From contig JAUNHC010000029.1 in assembly GCA_030524175.1 (NCBI GenBank), positions 1 through 64,000 of the forward strand: a DNA stretch of 64,000 bases. The letters are read 5' to 3'. The position numbers were made by a program, and so were the translations under genes. Shown piece after piece: positions 40,894 through 50,166 of this stretch. The notes below the pieces were generated by a model. It was given only the letters and a program-made list of their open reading frames with translations. It did no database searches and was not told the DNA's origin. The stretch's first letter is position 1; every line of letters starts with the position of its first letter. Source of the stretch: Eubacteriales bacterium (GTDB taxonomy: Bacteria > Bacillota > Clostridia > Lachnospirales > Lachnospiraceae).

Positions 40894-42966
40894 TTATTTT
40901 GTCAACATCAATAAGATCTCATTGCTTCTCTGTACAAACTTTGTCATAGCTTCCGGTGAAAGCTGTTTATGACTCAGCATAGCAAGATCATAAAGCTGTT
41001 CACAGATCACCGGAACATTTGATGACTCTTTATTATCCAGCACATATTTCACCAGTGGATGATTTGCATTGAGGACTAAAGTCTCCTGTCCGCCGAACAT
41101 TCCCGGATCCATTCCGTACATGTTATACATTTTCATCATATCCTGCATACGGCGGCTTTCCTCAGAAAGGGTAACCATGGCAGAGATATTTTCATTTTTC
41201 AGTTTTTCAACACGTACTTCCAGATTTTCTTTGTTCAGGCTCTTGCGGAATAATTCAGTGAGAGACTTCGTTGTCTCTTCGTCAGCAGCTTCCTCTTCCC
41301 GCAGTTCCTCTGTCAGGTCTGCATCGATTCTCTTGAACTGAATCGTCTGATCTTTCTGCTCCAGATGAGAAATAAAAGGTGAGTCTATGTTGTGAGGAAG
41401 AATCACGGCATCCTTGCCCGCTTCTTTGAACATATTAATATACTGGCTCTGCTGAACCTCATCGGTAACGTAGAAGATTACAGTTTTCTCAGGTTCTTTC
41501 TCTTCTGACTTATCCTCTGCTGTCTCCTCTGCCTTGTCTTCTGTCTTCTCTTCTGTTTTATCCTCAGTCTCCGGTGATTCTTTTTTGTTTGCTTCCACAC
41601 AATCCTTTAGAGTAAGATATTTTCCATCCAGGTTTTTAAAGAGAACATAATCACTTATTTTCTCTGCGAACTTAGAGTCTTTGATGCAGCCAAATTTAAT
41701 AAACGGACTGATATCATCCCAATATTTTTCATAAGACTCACGGTCAGTTTTACACATTCCGGTCAGCTTATCTGCCACCTTCTTAGATATATATTCTGAA
41801 ATTTTCTGTACAAACCCGTCATTCTGCAATGCACTTCTGGATACATTCAACGGAAGATCCGGGCAGTCGATAACTCCTTTGAGCAATAACAGGAATTCAG
41901 GAATAACTTCCTTGATATTGTCAGCGATAAATACCTGATTATTATAAAGTTTAATTGTTCCTTCAATAGAATCATATTCCGTATTGATTTTCGGGAAATA
42001 AAGAATTCCTTTTAAGTTAAATGGATAGTCCATGTTCAGATGGATCCAAAACAACGGCTCTTTATAATCCAGAAATACCTTGCGGTAAAATTCTTTGTAC
42101 TCCTCATCTGTACATTCATTTGGATGTTTCATCCACAGAGGATGTGTATCACTTAAGGACACAGGACGTTTATTAATTTTCACTTTGTCCTTTGCAGGGG
42201 AAACCTCGACGATTTCTTTCTCCCCATTTTCGTTTTCCTTCTCCTCTGTCTTGGCTTCCTCGTGGATATGTTCAACGACTACGTCATCTTCAGTTAACTC
42301 TGACTCGTCAATTGTCTCATATTCCTGCTCTGCATTTGCCTTGGAAAGATAAATGTCAACCGGCATGAAAGAACAATATTTCTCAATTACTTCTCGCATA
42401 CGGTACTCATTTGAAAACTCAACACTTTCTTCATTAAGGAATAGCGTGATCTCAGTTCCTACGGTATTCTTGCTTCCTTCCTGAATATCATATTCTGTAC
42501 CGCCGTCACAGGTCCAATGTACAGGAGCGGCACCTTCTTTATATGAGAGAGTGTCAATATGCACTTCATCTGCCACCATAAAAGCAGAATAGAAGCCCAA
42601 CCCGAAATGACCGATCATCTGGTCATCTGTTGTTTTATCCTTGTATTTCTCAAGAAATTCAGTGGCACCGGAAAATGCGATCTGAGTGATGTACTCCTCA
42701 ACCTCATCTGCAGTCATACCAATACCATTATCAATAAATTTCAAGGTCTTTTCTTCCGGATTTACAACCACCTCGATCTTAGCCTTATATTTATCCGGAA
42801 AATCGTATTCGCCCATCACTTCCAGCTTCTTCAGCTTAGTGATAGCATCACATCCATTAGATACCATCTCCCTCACAAATATATCATGGTCTGAATACAA
42901 CCATTTTTTTATGATAGGGAAAATATTTTCACTGTTGATTGATAAACTGCCATGCTTTACAGCCAT
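40894..42966 (-). CDS. htpG: Chaperone HtpG (Hsp90)
   Basis: Bacterial Hsp90 of 690 residues. N-terminal GHKL ATPase: EMVSNGCDAITKLK, DNGIGMT and GHFGLGFYSAFMV. Middle and C-terminal dimerisation domains follow. Two extra charged segments are present: a Glu/Lys-rich insert near residue 235-265 and a repetitive Glu/Lys/Asp/Thr stretch near 490-520. The start is set at 42966 with GGAG 10 nt upstream; the GTG at 42975 is too close. It has its own promoter under a CIRCE element. Confidence 0.96.
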   Translation of the reverse strand: MAVKHGSLSINSENIFPIIKKWLYSDHDIFVREMVSNGCDAITKLKKLEVMGEYDFPDKYKAKIEVVVNPEEKTLKFIDNGIGMTADEVEEYITQIAFSGATEFLEKYKDKTTDDQMIGHFGLGFYSAFMVADEVHIDTLSYKEGAAPVHWTCDGGTEYDIQEGSKNTVGTEITLFLNEESVEFSNEYRMREVIEKYCSFMPVDIYLSKANAEQEYETIDESELTEDDVVVEHIHEEAKTEEKENENGEKEIVEVSPAKDKVKINKRPVSLSDTHPLWMKHPNECTDEEYKEFYRKVFLDYKEPLFWIHLNMDYPFNLKGILYFPKINTEYDSIEGTIKLYNNQVFIADNIKEVIPEFLLLLKGVIDCPDLPLNVSRSALQNDGFVQKISEYISKKVADKLTGMCKTDRESYEKYWDDISPFIKFGCIKDSKFAEKISDYVLFKNLDGKYLTLKDCVEANKKESPETEDKTEEKTEDKAEETAEDKSEEKEPEKTVIFYVTDEVQQSQYINMFKEAGKDAVILPHNIDSPFISHLEQKDQTIQFKRIDADLTEELREEEAADEETTKSLTELFRKSLNKENLEVRVEKLKNENISAMVTLSEESRRMQDMMKMYNMYGMDPGMFGGQETLVLNANHPLVKYVLDNKESSNVPVICEQLYDLAMLSHKQLSPEAMTKFVQRSNEILLMLTK

Positions 42967-43092
42967 GCTGTTCACACTCCTTTGTTTATGTTCTTTTTTC
43001 TGCAGCTTTTTCTGCTGTACTGCTAACTTTCTGTAAAAATTAAAATTGCAGTCTGTGCAGGATCAAAACTGCACCTTTCATTTCTATCCAAT

Positions 43093-43121
43093 ATACTAAT
43101 ACGGTATGGCTAAAAAGTCAA
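43093..43121 (-). promoter_or_regulatory. Promoter of htpG
   Basis: Minus strand TTGACT, 17-nt spacer, TAGTAT, with the CIRCE palindrome starting 7 bp upstream of the -35. Confidence 0.85.
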
Positions 43122-43128
43122 GAAAAAT

Positions 43129-43155
43129 TTAGCACTCATTTTCATTGAGTGCTAA
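43129..43155. promoter_or_regulatory. Perfect CIRCE operator (HrcA site)
   Basis: TTAGCACTC, 9-nt spacer, GAGTGCTAA with both arms exact. This is the classical heat-shock repressor HrcA binding site; here it controls htpG rather than groES or dnaK. Confidence 0.95.
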
Positions 43156-43179
43156 CAAAATAGAGGATAATTCTTATCT

Positions 43180-43208
43180 GAACAAATGGGAGTACATTCT
43201 TAGTATAT
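43180..43208. repeat. Terminator-linked repeat, copy E
   Basis: GAACAAATGGGAGTACATTC then TTAGTATAT, adjoining the A-tract of the terminator of the large surface protein; the left arm of the palindrome is not visible. Confidence 0.7.
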
Positions 43209-43248
43209 AAAAAAGAAAGCCCCCAGCCAATCCCGCTGTCAGGGCTTC
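43209..43248 (-). terminator. Intrinsic terminator of the large surface protein
   Basis: Minus strand AAGCCC and CAGC pair with GCTG and GGGCTT, then TTTCTTTTTT, about 65 bp past the stop codon. Confidence 0.8.
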
Positions 43249-43313
43249 CTTTTTCTTATTTATTCAGCTTACCAAGCGGATGCGAAAATCCTCTTCCTGA
43301 CTTGCCGAATATT

Positions 43314-46160
43314 TTATTTTCTTTTCTTTCTGTAAACTACAACGCCTACTACACAACCTGCTGCAATAATAAGTATTACAACAAATGGCATAATATTGGT
43401 GGTATCGCCAGTCTTTACCGCAGCCTTCTTATTGGCATCTGAACGATTAGCAGCCGGGGTTAAATTCTGTCCTGTCACATTCTTAGGCTCACCAACAGAG
43501 AAGTTCACTTTTTTCGTATCTTGTTCTCCTGTGTTCACCCAGTTGCTTCCGTCAAATTTCTGACGGTTAAATACAACAGACAAGGTATAATTTCCGCTCT
43601 TTACCAGCCCGAAAGCACCTGTATAAGGAGCATCCTGCCAGCTGTTGGTATTGATAACTGTCCAGTTAAGAGGTACGTAGCGTACATCGCCTTTTCTTGG
43701 GCTGGTATTATCCATGCCTGCTCCCACAGCAGTAAAGGTAATCTTTGACTGTGTGGTATATCCGCCGTCAGAGCTGATTCCAGTAATCTTATTCTCAGAT
43801 GCATCCGGCACCTTAGGTGAGTAACCTCCCACTGTAACCTTTACAGCAGTGACCAGACTGATATCATCGGGATTAGTAACTCCCTTAGGAAGTGTGACTG
43901 TACCTTTCACATTAAAGGTCTGCTTATCTGTACTCTGTCTGTCGTAAGCACAGCCCTTTACGTCCCATTTTACATTTGCTTTTAATTTTCCGTCTGTAGT
44001 CTTGATCACCACAGTTGAAGGGAGCTTCAGCCCCTTTGCAGATTTCTCCACACCATTCTTAAGTCCAGTAATATCTGCCGGTTTCTGGATAGAGGTAAGC
44101 TTATTGCTGCTGTCAGTGACACTGAAGTAACAATTCACCAAAGCCTGGAACTGTGCACTGTTTCCGATATCCAAAACTTCCAGATAATCGCTCTCCTCCA
44201 GCCCTGTCTTAGGACGGACATTGAAGGAAGCACTTTCTCCGGGATTGAGAACTACTGCGGAAAGAGCTCCTACCTCAAAGTATTCACTATCTGGCTGTTC
44301 AAGCTCAACAGAAGTATTTCCTTCATTCGTGACAGTAACCTTCTGGGCCTTGGGAGCTTCCTTATAACCAGCTTCTTTCTCTCCGAAATCCAGACTGTCC
44401 GGATTCACAGTAAGCTTATAAACCGGGTCGCCGTTCTCAACTGTAAGCTGTGCTGTAACAGAAGCTATAGGCTGTACCACCGGTGCAGTACCTGCCTCTT
44501 CATTTCCGGCTGCAATTTCCGGATATATATTGATAACTTCTTTGTATTCGCCAGCCTTCAACCCTGTTTTGGGCTGTACCGTAAATGTTGCGTTACCGCC
44601 TCCCGGAAGTTCAGCCACAGACAATGCCCCAATCACAAAGTTCTCACTTTGGGGCTGCTGAATAGTTATTTTATCGCTCTGCTCATTGGTAAGAGTAACT
44701 GTCTGCGCTGCCGGTGCTTCAGCGTACCCTTCCTTTACGTTATCGAAGGTAAGAGTTGATGGTTCTGCCTTTACAGGTATCTGGACCGCATCTGTAACCT
44801 CTACCTCAGCAGTAACCTGAGCTTTGACAATCTCATTATCCTTTATGCCAAAATCCATGGTATCTTTATAAGAACCTTTTAACAGACCGGCCTTAGGCGA
44901 TACGGTAAATACTGCTTCCTGCTGGGAATCCAGCACAATACTGTCAGCCTGCTGGCCTTCTGCTGCTTTGGCAGCCACATCAAAATGTTCTGCTGCCGGC
45001 ACTGTCAGCGTTACCTGGGCTGTTCCTGTATTCTTTATGACAACTTCCTTGCCTGTGATCTGTGCATATCCCTCAGTCAGGGGATCGAACACCAGGCTTT
45101 CCGGTGAAGCAGTAATCTCCACATTCTCAACTGCAGGCTCCGCATCATTATCGCCCTGGTTCAGCAATGCATCCGGGTCTTCTGGTACATTCAGCCCATT
45201 GGATGTGTCCGGTTCTCCTGATGGACCAGGTTCATCCATAGGCTGCATATCAGGATCTTCCCCTGCCGGCTCGTTCACCGGATCGCTCACGGTTACTGTA
45301 GCCTCAAAGGAGCAAGAAACACCCTCATCCGTATTATAAGTAATGGTTTCTCTGTAAGTTCCCGGTTCAAGTCCTGTCCGGGGCTGTACCCAAACAGTTG
45401 CTTCTTCTCCCGGCTGGAGCGGCTCTTCAATATCCATAGCCATGAAACTCTCAGGGCTGATACCTTCAAAATTCAAAATTCCTGTACCAGTGTTTTTAAC
45501 CGTTGCATATGCTGTTTCTGAATCTTGATAGCCATAGTCAAGAGTGGCAAAATCAATAAGTCCGCTTCCGTCCTCAGTATACACTTCTGCACCATATGTT
45601 AAGGATTCCTGCTTCGGTGCTTCTTCCTCTGTCTCTTCAAGCCCCAGCTGAGCTGCATCTAAATCCTCTTCTTCAGGCTGCTGGTCTTCAGCCGGAAGTG
45701 ACTCCGGCTCCTGATAATTCTCTTCTTCCTGAGGCATTTCTTCCTCATATCCGCTGTTTTCATCCGGAGTTTCTGATCCTCCAGAGGACTGTGGCACTGC
45801 TTCAGTGGCAACAGACAGGCTTCCTGTGACTCCTTTGTCTTCAATACCTGTAACTGTGAGCACAAGCTTACAGCCTGCATCTTCTCCTGTCACCTGGTAG
45901 CTCTTCTGTGTTCCTACTTCAGTTAATTCCTCGCCGGCCTTTCTTGACCATTGAAAGTTTACATACTCTTCTGTAATCCCTTTGGGTTTTGCCTTAGACA
46001 GATCCGCACTCAAGGTACTTCCCACTGCTGCTGTGCCCTTAATTCCCAGTTTTCCGTCCAATTTACCTGCCGGCGCTTCTGCCGCAAACACCATGGACGG
46101 GAGCAGTGTCATTACCATGAGAACAGCCATCACAATTGATAAAAATCTCCTTTTCTTCAT
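43314..46160 (-). CDS. Large cell-surface protein with Hydin/SPD2-like repeats
   Basis: Secreted protein of 948 residues. Signal peptide 1-27 (MKKRRFL...VFAAE). After an Ig-like region (about 33-120) and acidic linkers come four related ~100-residue repeats at about 189-292, 345-454, 460-573 and 581-682; each has an NTG/TNE strand and ends with a QPKTGL- or RPKTGL-like turn, as in ASPM/SPD2/Hydin-type beta-sandwiches. Then a Big_4-like domain (690-780) and a last beta domain (795-892). The C-terminus is AAVKTGD, a membrane helix (923-942) and RKKRK: a sorting-type signal lacking the usual LP before xTG. Probably anchored to the wall or membrane. Confidence 0.8.
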   Translation of the reverse strand: MKKRRFLSIVMAVLMVMTLLPSMVFAAEAPAGKLDGKLGIKGTAAVGSTLSADLSKAKPKGITEEYVNFQWSRKAGEELTEVGTQKSYQVTGEDAGCKLVLTVTGIEDKGVTGSLSVATEAVPQSSGGSETPDENSGYEEEMPQEEENYQEPESLPAEDQQPEEEDLDAAQLGLEETEEEAPKQESLTYGAEVYTEDGSGLIDFATLDYGYQDSETAYATVKNTGTGILNFEGISPESFMAMDIEEPLQPGEEATVWVQPRTGLEPGTYRETITYNTDEGVSCSFEATVTVSDPVNEPAGEDPDMQPMDEPGPSGEPDTSNGLNVPEDPDALLNQGDNDAEPAVENVEITASPESLVFDPLTEGYAQITGKEVVIKNTGTAQVTLTVPAAEHFDVAAKAAEGQQADSIVLDSQQEAVFTVSPKAGLLKGSYKDTMDFGIKDNEIVKAQVTAEVEVTDAVQIPVKAEPSTLTFDNVKEGYAEAPAAQTVTLTNEQSDKITIQQPQSENFVIGALSVAELPGGGNATFTVQPKTGLKAGEYKEVINIYPEIAAGNEEAGTAPVVQPIASVTAQLTVENGDPVYKLTVNPDSLDFGEKEAGYKEAPKAQKVTVTNEGNTSVELEQPDSEYFEVGALSAVVLNPGESASFNVRPKTGLEESDYLEVLDIGNSAQFQALVNCYFSVTDSSNKLTSIQKPADITGLKNGVEKSAKGLKLPSTVVIKTTDGKLKANVKWDVKGCAYDRQSTDKQTFNVKGTVTLPKGVTNPDDISLVTAVKVTVGGYSPKVPDASENKITGISSDGGYTTQSKITFTAVGAGMDNTSPRKGDVRYVPLNWTVINTNSWQDAPYTGAFGLVKSGNYTLSVVFNRQKFDGSNWVNTGEQDTKKVNFSVGEPKNVTGQNLTPAANRSDANKKAAVKTGDTTNIMPFVVILIIAAGCVVGVVVYRKKRK

Positions 46161-46213
46161 ATGCCATCCTCCTTTTCATGTCTCAAATGAAGTCTGTTAT
46201 TGTACTTGTATTG

Positions 46214-46242
46214 ATTGTAACTTATTTCCTTTAAATCCACAA
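46214..46242 (-). promoter_or_regulatory. Promoter of the surface protein gene
   Basis: Minus strand TTGTGG, 17-nt spacer, TACAAT, about 54 bp before the start codon. Confidence 0.65.
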
Positions 46243-46321
46243 GTAAACTTTCTATAAAGTTTCCGGTTATCCCCTCCCAAAATCTGTCAATTCTTTTTTT
46301 CTTTTGCCGCAGCGCTACAAT

Positions 46322-47692
46322 TTATCTCAGAAGTCTGCGGATGATCTTGTCTTTCGTTCCTCCATACCCCGGATAACGGACAGGAATGTCAGGATGCAGT
46401 CCTCTGTGAAGTATACTTTTCCTGTGGGAAAAAGTATCAAATCCTGTCTTCCCGTGATAAGCTCCCATACCGCTGTTCCCCACACCGCCGAATCCCATAT
46501 ACGGAGTAGCCAAATGTATAAGAGTATCGTTCACACAACCGCCTCCGAAGGACAGCTCTGAAAGAACCATATCTTTCGCTTTCCTGCTCCTGGTAAAAAG
46601 ATACAGTGCCAGCGGTTTCTCTTTGTTCTTAAGAAAATCCACTGTCTCTGTAAGACTCCTATATTCCAACACAGGCAGAATCGGGCCGAAAATCTCTTCG
46701 CCCATTATTCTGTAATTCCATTTTACTCCATCGATAATTGTAGGTGTAATCTGCAGTTTCCCTTCATCTGTTTCCCCGCCTGCAACGATACGGCCTTCCC
46801 CAAGAAGGCCGGCGGCTCTGCGGAAATGTTTCTCTGAAATCATCCTGGGATAATCAGGATTCTCTAAGGGGTGCTCTCCCCAGAAATCTGTTATCCATTT
46901 TCTCAAAGCTTTTATAAATTCATCCTTGATTTCGCTGTGTACCAACACATAATCAGGAGCCACACATGTCTGTCCGCAATTAATAAATTTCCCGAAAACA
47001 ATCCTCTTGGCAGCCTGGTTGATATCAGCCGTCCGCTCCACTATGCAAGGACTCTTTCCCCCTAATTCCAGAGTGACCGGAGTAAGATGTGCTGCCGCCT
47101 TTTCCATGACAAGCTTCCCAACCCCAGGGCTTCCTGTAAAAAAGATATAATCAAAACGCTGCTCCAAAAGAAGCTCATTTTCTTCCCTGCCGCCTTCTAT
47201 GACAGTGATATATTCCGGAGGAAATACCTCCCCGATCATCTTCTTCAGCAGTGCCGATGTGGCCGGAGCATAGGCAGAAGGCTTTAAAATACAGCAGTTT
47301 CCCGCAGCAATGGCATCACAGAGAGGTTCTATATTCAATAAGAAAGGATAATTCCAGGGTGCCATGATCAGCACTACACCATAAGGCTCAGGACGAACAG
47401 TGCCGTAAGCAGGAAAATGTGTGAGCGGCGCCCGAACTTTTTTAACCCTCATCCAATTCTTCAAATGCTTCCGGACATGATTAATTTCGCTTAAAGAAAG
47501 ACCAATTTCGGTCATAAATGCCTCGCCTCCGGACTTGTGCAGATCCTGGTGCAAAGCAGCCTGAATTTCCTTATCATATTTCCTCACCTGTTTCTCAAGC
47601 TGCTGCAGCATTTTCTGCCTGTATGCGTAAGGGCGGGTATTCCCCGCCCTGAAAAATTCTCTCTGTCTTTCCACAATTTCATTCATAGGCAT
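46322..47692 (-). CDS. Aldehyde dehydrogenase (ALDH3-like)
   Basis: NAD(P)-dependent dehydrogenase of 456 residues. Substrate-independent motifs: cofactor loop FFTGSPGVGKLVMEKAA, catalytic Glu in VTLELGGKSPCIV, and nucleophile Cys in KFINCGQTCVAPDYVL. The shorter length and N-terminus (NEIVERQREFFRAGNTRPYAYR) fit the ALDH3 class for medium or aromatic aldehydes. The start codon follows the stop of the 85-residue gene directly (TAAATG). Last gene of the maf-HAD-Cof operon. Confidence 0.92.
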   Translation of the reverse strand: MPMNEIVERQREFFRAGNTRPYAYRQKMLQQLEKQVRKYDKEIQAALHQDLHKSGGEAFMTEIGLSLSEINHVRKHLKNWMRVKKVRAPLTHFPAYGTVRPEPYGVVLIMAPWNYPFLLNIEPLCDAIAAGNCCILKPSAYAPATSALLKKMIGEVFPPEYITVIEGGREENELLLEQRFDYIFFTGSPGVGKLVMEKAAAHLTPVTLELGGKSPCIVERTADINQAAKRIVFGKFINCGQTCVAPDYVLVHSEIKDEFIKALRKWITDFWGEHPLENPDYPRMISEKHFRRAAGLLGEGRIVAGGETDEGKLQITPTIIDGVKWNYRIMGEEIFGPILPVLEYRSLTETVDFLKNKEKPLALYLFTRSRKAKDMVLSELSFGGGCVNDTLIHLATPYMGFGGVGNSGMGAYHGKTGFDTFSHRKSILHRGLHPDIPVRYPGYGGTKDKIIRRLLR

Positions 47693-47950
47693 TTACCCCT
47701 CTACGATCAGATACTGGCCGCCGGGAAGGGCAAAGACTTCACTTGCTTCTTCCAGCTCATCCGCTGACATACCTTCCACATCGGCGCCCATGTCATCCAG
47801 ATACTTTTTAACCTCTTTGATGGAGTCTACCACTACTGCCATGCAATCCTCAAGAAAAGCCTCTGCCTCCTCATAAGTTTCCGCAACCGGCTCATCAAAA
47901 AGCTGCCCCTGTTTTTCCAGAAATGTCTGGATACATTCTTCTGTGTACAT
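47693..47950 (-). CDS. Small acidic conserved hypothetical protein
   Basis: Protein of 85 residues, very acidic, mostly helical with a C-terminal FALPGGQYLIVEG strand. No membrane segment or known motif. SD GAGG lies about 8 nt before ATG. Packed directly between the Cof phosphatase and the aldehyde dehydrogenase, with no gap, so it is translated with them. Function unknown. Confidence 0.7.
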   Translation of the reverse strand: MYTEECIQTFLEKQGQLFDEPVAETYEEAEAFLEDCMAVVVDSIKEVKKYLDDMGADVEGMSADELEEASEVFALPGGQYLIVEG

Positions 47951-47951
47951 A

Positions 47952-48755
47952 TTAAATAACCTCCTCTATTTTTCCGCCCGCCTGTATCAGCTTTTCCAAT
48001 ACCGTCTCCACTCTGTCTGCCTGATAATTGGCAGCAGCGCGTACCCCTGGCTTGGAATGTGACATAGCAAAGCTATATTTCACTGACTTTAACATTTCTA
48101 TATCATTATATTCATCCCCAAATACCACACATTCATCCTGTGAAATGCCCAAAATCTCCTGGTATTTTCGGATTCCCTTCGCTTTATTTGTGCCGAACGG
48201 GATAAAATCCACCCAGTCAAACCCTGAAGTGACTACCGTACACTTGTCAGCAAAGCGGGTTCTCCAGTATGTAATGGATTCCTCCTGCATTCCTTCCTGC
48301 TCGTATACTGCCATCTTAATACAAGGCTCAGTGATATCATCAAAATCCCTGATAACGCTGCACCTGCTTGTCATCACTTTCGTCATCAAATCCATGTAAT
48401 GCTGGGTTTTAGGCATAATATAATAGAAATCCTTAGTGGAACAGGAAAATTCCGCTCCATCTTTCTCATAAACTGCCTCTAATATCTCCCTCACAAGCTG
48501 AGGATCAAAGGCATCCTGGTACAGGATTTCTCCATTCTGAACAGCCATTGCCCCATTTTCACAAATAAATGCCATATCGGACAAAACAGGTTCAAAAAGC
48601 ATTTTCATATTAGCATACTGTCTCCCGCTGGCAGCCACAAATAGAATCCCCATTTCCTTCAGCTTACGTATCAGGTCAAACAACTCCGCCGGAAGCTGCT
48701 GTGCACCGTCAAGAAGCAAGGTTCCGTCTAAATCACTTGCCACTAACTTAATCAT
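47952..48755 (-). CDS. Cof-type HAD phosphatase
   Basis: HAD-superfamily hydrolase of 267 residues with a C2 cap. Motif I ASDLDGTLL (7-15), motif II VAASGRQ, motif III Lys in NKAKGIRKY, motif IV VVFGDEYNDIEML. Such enzymes remove phosphate from sugar phosphates or flavin/pyridoxal compounds; the substrate cannot be predicted. It overlaps the end of the preceding HAD gene by 8 nt. Confidence 0.92.
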   Translation of the reverse strand: MIKLVASDLDGTLLLDGAQQLPAELFDLIRKLKEMGILFVAASGRQYANMKMLFEPVLSDMAFICENGAMAVQNGEILYQDAFDPQLVREILEAVYEKDGAEFSCSTKDFYYIMPKTQHYMDLMTKVMTSRCSVIRDFDDITEPCIKMAVYEQEGMQEESITYWRTRFADKCTVVTSGFDWVDFIPFGTNKAKGIRKYQEILGISQDECVVFGDEYNDIEMLKSVKYSFAMSHSKPGVRAAANYQADRVETVLEKLIQAGGKIEEVI

Positions 48756-49413
48756 TTTTCTTTTCCTCGTAAAGTTCTAATAAATCCTGTGGTTTCTCTG
48801 CCAATCCATCTGCACCGTTCTTTAGCAGCTCTTCCTTATCTCTGAACCCCCACAAGGCTCCTATTGTATACATGCCGGCTGCTTTTCCCGTCTCCATATC
48901 TGTCCCGGTATCACCCACATACATGCATTCACAGGGCCGGACACCCAATTCTCCGGCAATCTTAAGCGCAGCATCGGGGGCCGGCTTCCTGCGTATTTCC
49001 TGACTCTGCCCTAAAACTATGTCAAAATCACCGCCAAACATCTGGGCGATCACCTTCACTGCTGCGGGATGAGGTTTATTGGAACATACTGCAAGCTTCA
49101 GCCCCCGTTCCTTTAATCCCTTGATAGTCTCCGGCATCCCAGGATAATGCGTAACCTTATACATGGGGTCCTCTGCAAACATTTCCCTGTAAATTCTCTG
49201 TCCCTCTTCAAAATGTAAAAGTTCCTCGTCCCCTGCATCCTTAAGACATCTGCGCATAAGCATATTCGCGCCCTCACCGCAGTAATACTTGAAATTCTCT
49301 ACAGGAAGACTCTTTAAAGAAAATTTCTTCAAAATCACATTTGCCACATAGGCCATGGACTCCAGTGTATCCGCCAATGTTCCGTCCAAATCAAAAATAC
49401 AAGCCCTGATCAT
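48748..49413 (-). CDS. HAD hydrolase, phosphoglycolate phosphatase-like
   Basis: HAD phosphatase of about 221 residues with a helical C1 cap. Motif I CIFDLDGTLADT, motif II AVCSNKPH, motif III Lys in RRKPAPDAAL, motif IV MYVGDTGTDMETG. Similar to Gph/PpaX. The start at 49413 has AAAGGA 7 nt upstream; the ATG at 49422 is too close. Follows maf by 5 bp. Confidence 0.9.
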   Translation of the reverse strand: MIRACIFDLDGTLADTLESMAYVANVILKKFSLKSLPVENFKYYCGEGANMLMRRCLKDAGDEELLHFEEGQRIYREMFAEDPMYKVTHYPGMPETIKGLKERGLKLAVCSNKPHPAAVKVIAQMFGGDFDIVLGQSQEIRRKPAPDAALKIAGELGVRPCECMYVGDTGTDMETGKAAGMYTIGALWGFRDKEELLKNGADGLAEKPQDLLELYEEKKND

Positions 49414-49418
49414 TTTTC

Positions 49419-50006
49419 TCATCCTTTCAAGTCAATTCCCAGCTTCTTCATCTCATAAAATAATCTAGCCAAAGGGAGACCCACAACATTATTGTAATCT
49501 CCGCAGATTCCCTTCACATACACGCCGAAAAGCCCCTGGATACCATAGCTGCCCGCCTTGTCCATAGGCTCTCCCGTTTTCACATAGCAGCGGATTTCTT
49601 CTTCAGACACAGGATAAAAGGTCACGTCTGTACACTCAGAAAATGTATGGGGAATCCAACTCTCTTTCTGTCTTTGCAGAACTGTCACCCCGGTGTACAC
49701 CTGATGAGTATTTCCCTGCAGACTCATGAGGGTACGCACAGCGTCCTCATCATCACAAGGCTTTCCCAAAATCCTGCCGTCAAAGGCCACAATTGTATCC
49801 GCTCCAATTACCAACTCTGTATTCCCATCTGCCACATCAGCCACGAAGAGCGCCTTTGTCCTGGATAACTCCTCCACTGCCTCACAAGGCACTTGGGACG
49901 TTATATACTCCTCACCGGTGCTTGGAATTACGCTGAACAGTACTCCTGCCCTCTCAAGAAGCTCTCTCCTTCGTGGTGAAGCAGAGGCCAAAACAATTTT
50001 TTCCAT
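49419..50006 (-). CDS. maf: Maf-like nucleotide pyrophosphatase
   Basis: Nucleoside triphosphate pyrophosphatase of 195 residues, acting on dTTP/UTP or modified nucleotides and linked to septum formation in Bacillus. The N-terminal signature LASASPRRRELLERAG (6-21) and the middle VIGADTIVAFDGRILGKP are intact. First gene of a five-gene operon with two HAD phosphatases, the acidic protein and aldehyde dehydrogenase. Confidence 0.95.
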   Translation of the reverse strand: MEKIVLASASPRRRELLERAGVLFSVIPSTGEEYITSQVPCEAVEELSRTKALFVADVADGNTELVIGADTIVAFDGRILGKPCDDEDAVRTLMSLQGNTHQVYTGVTVLQRQKESWIPHTFSECTDVTFYPVSEEEIRCYVKTGEPMDKAGSYGIQGLFGVYVKGICGDYNNVVGLPLARLFYEMKKLGIDLKG

Positions 50007-50035
50007 AATCTTCCCTCTTCTTTCTCTCTTGTCCT

Positions 50036-50064
50036 AGTATAACCTGTCATAAAAAATGACGCAA
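50036..50064 (-). promoter_or_regulatory. Promoter of the maf operon
   Basis: Minus strand TTGCGT, 17-nt spacer, TATACT. The spacer holds TCATTTTTTATGA, a short inverted repeat. Confidence 0.65.
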
Positions 50065-50166
50065 CTGAAAAATCTTCCCCTTTTCTTTTTTCTACAAAAG
50101 TATTACAATGGGAATAAGCTTCATCTGTCAAGATGAGGCCTACCATTTGGAAAGGAGCAAGGCATT

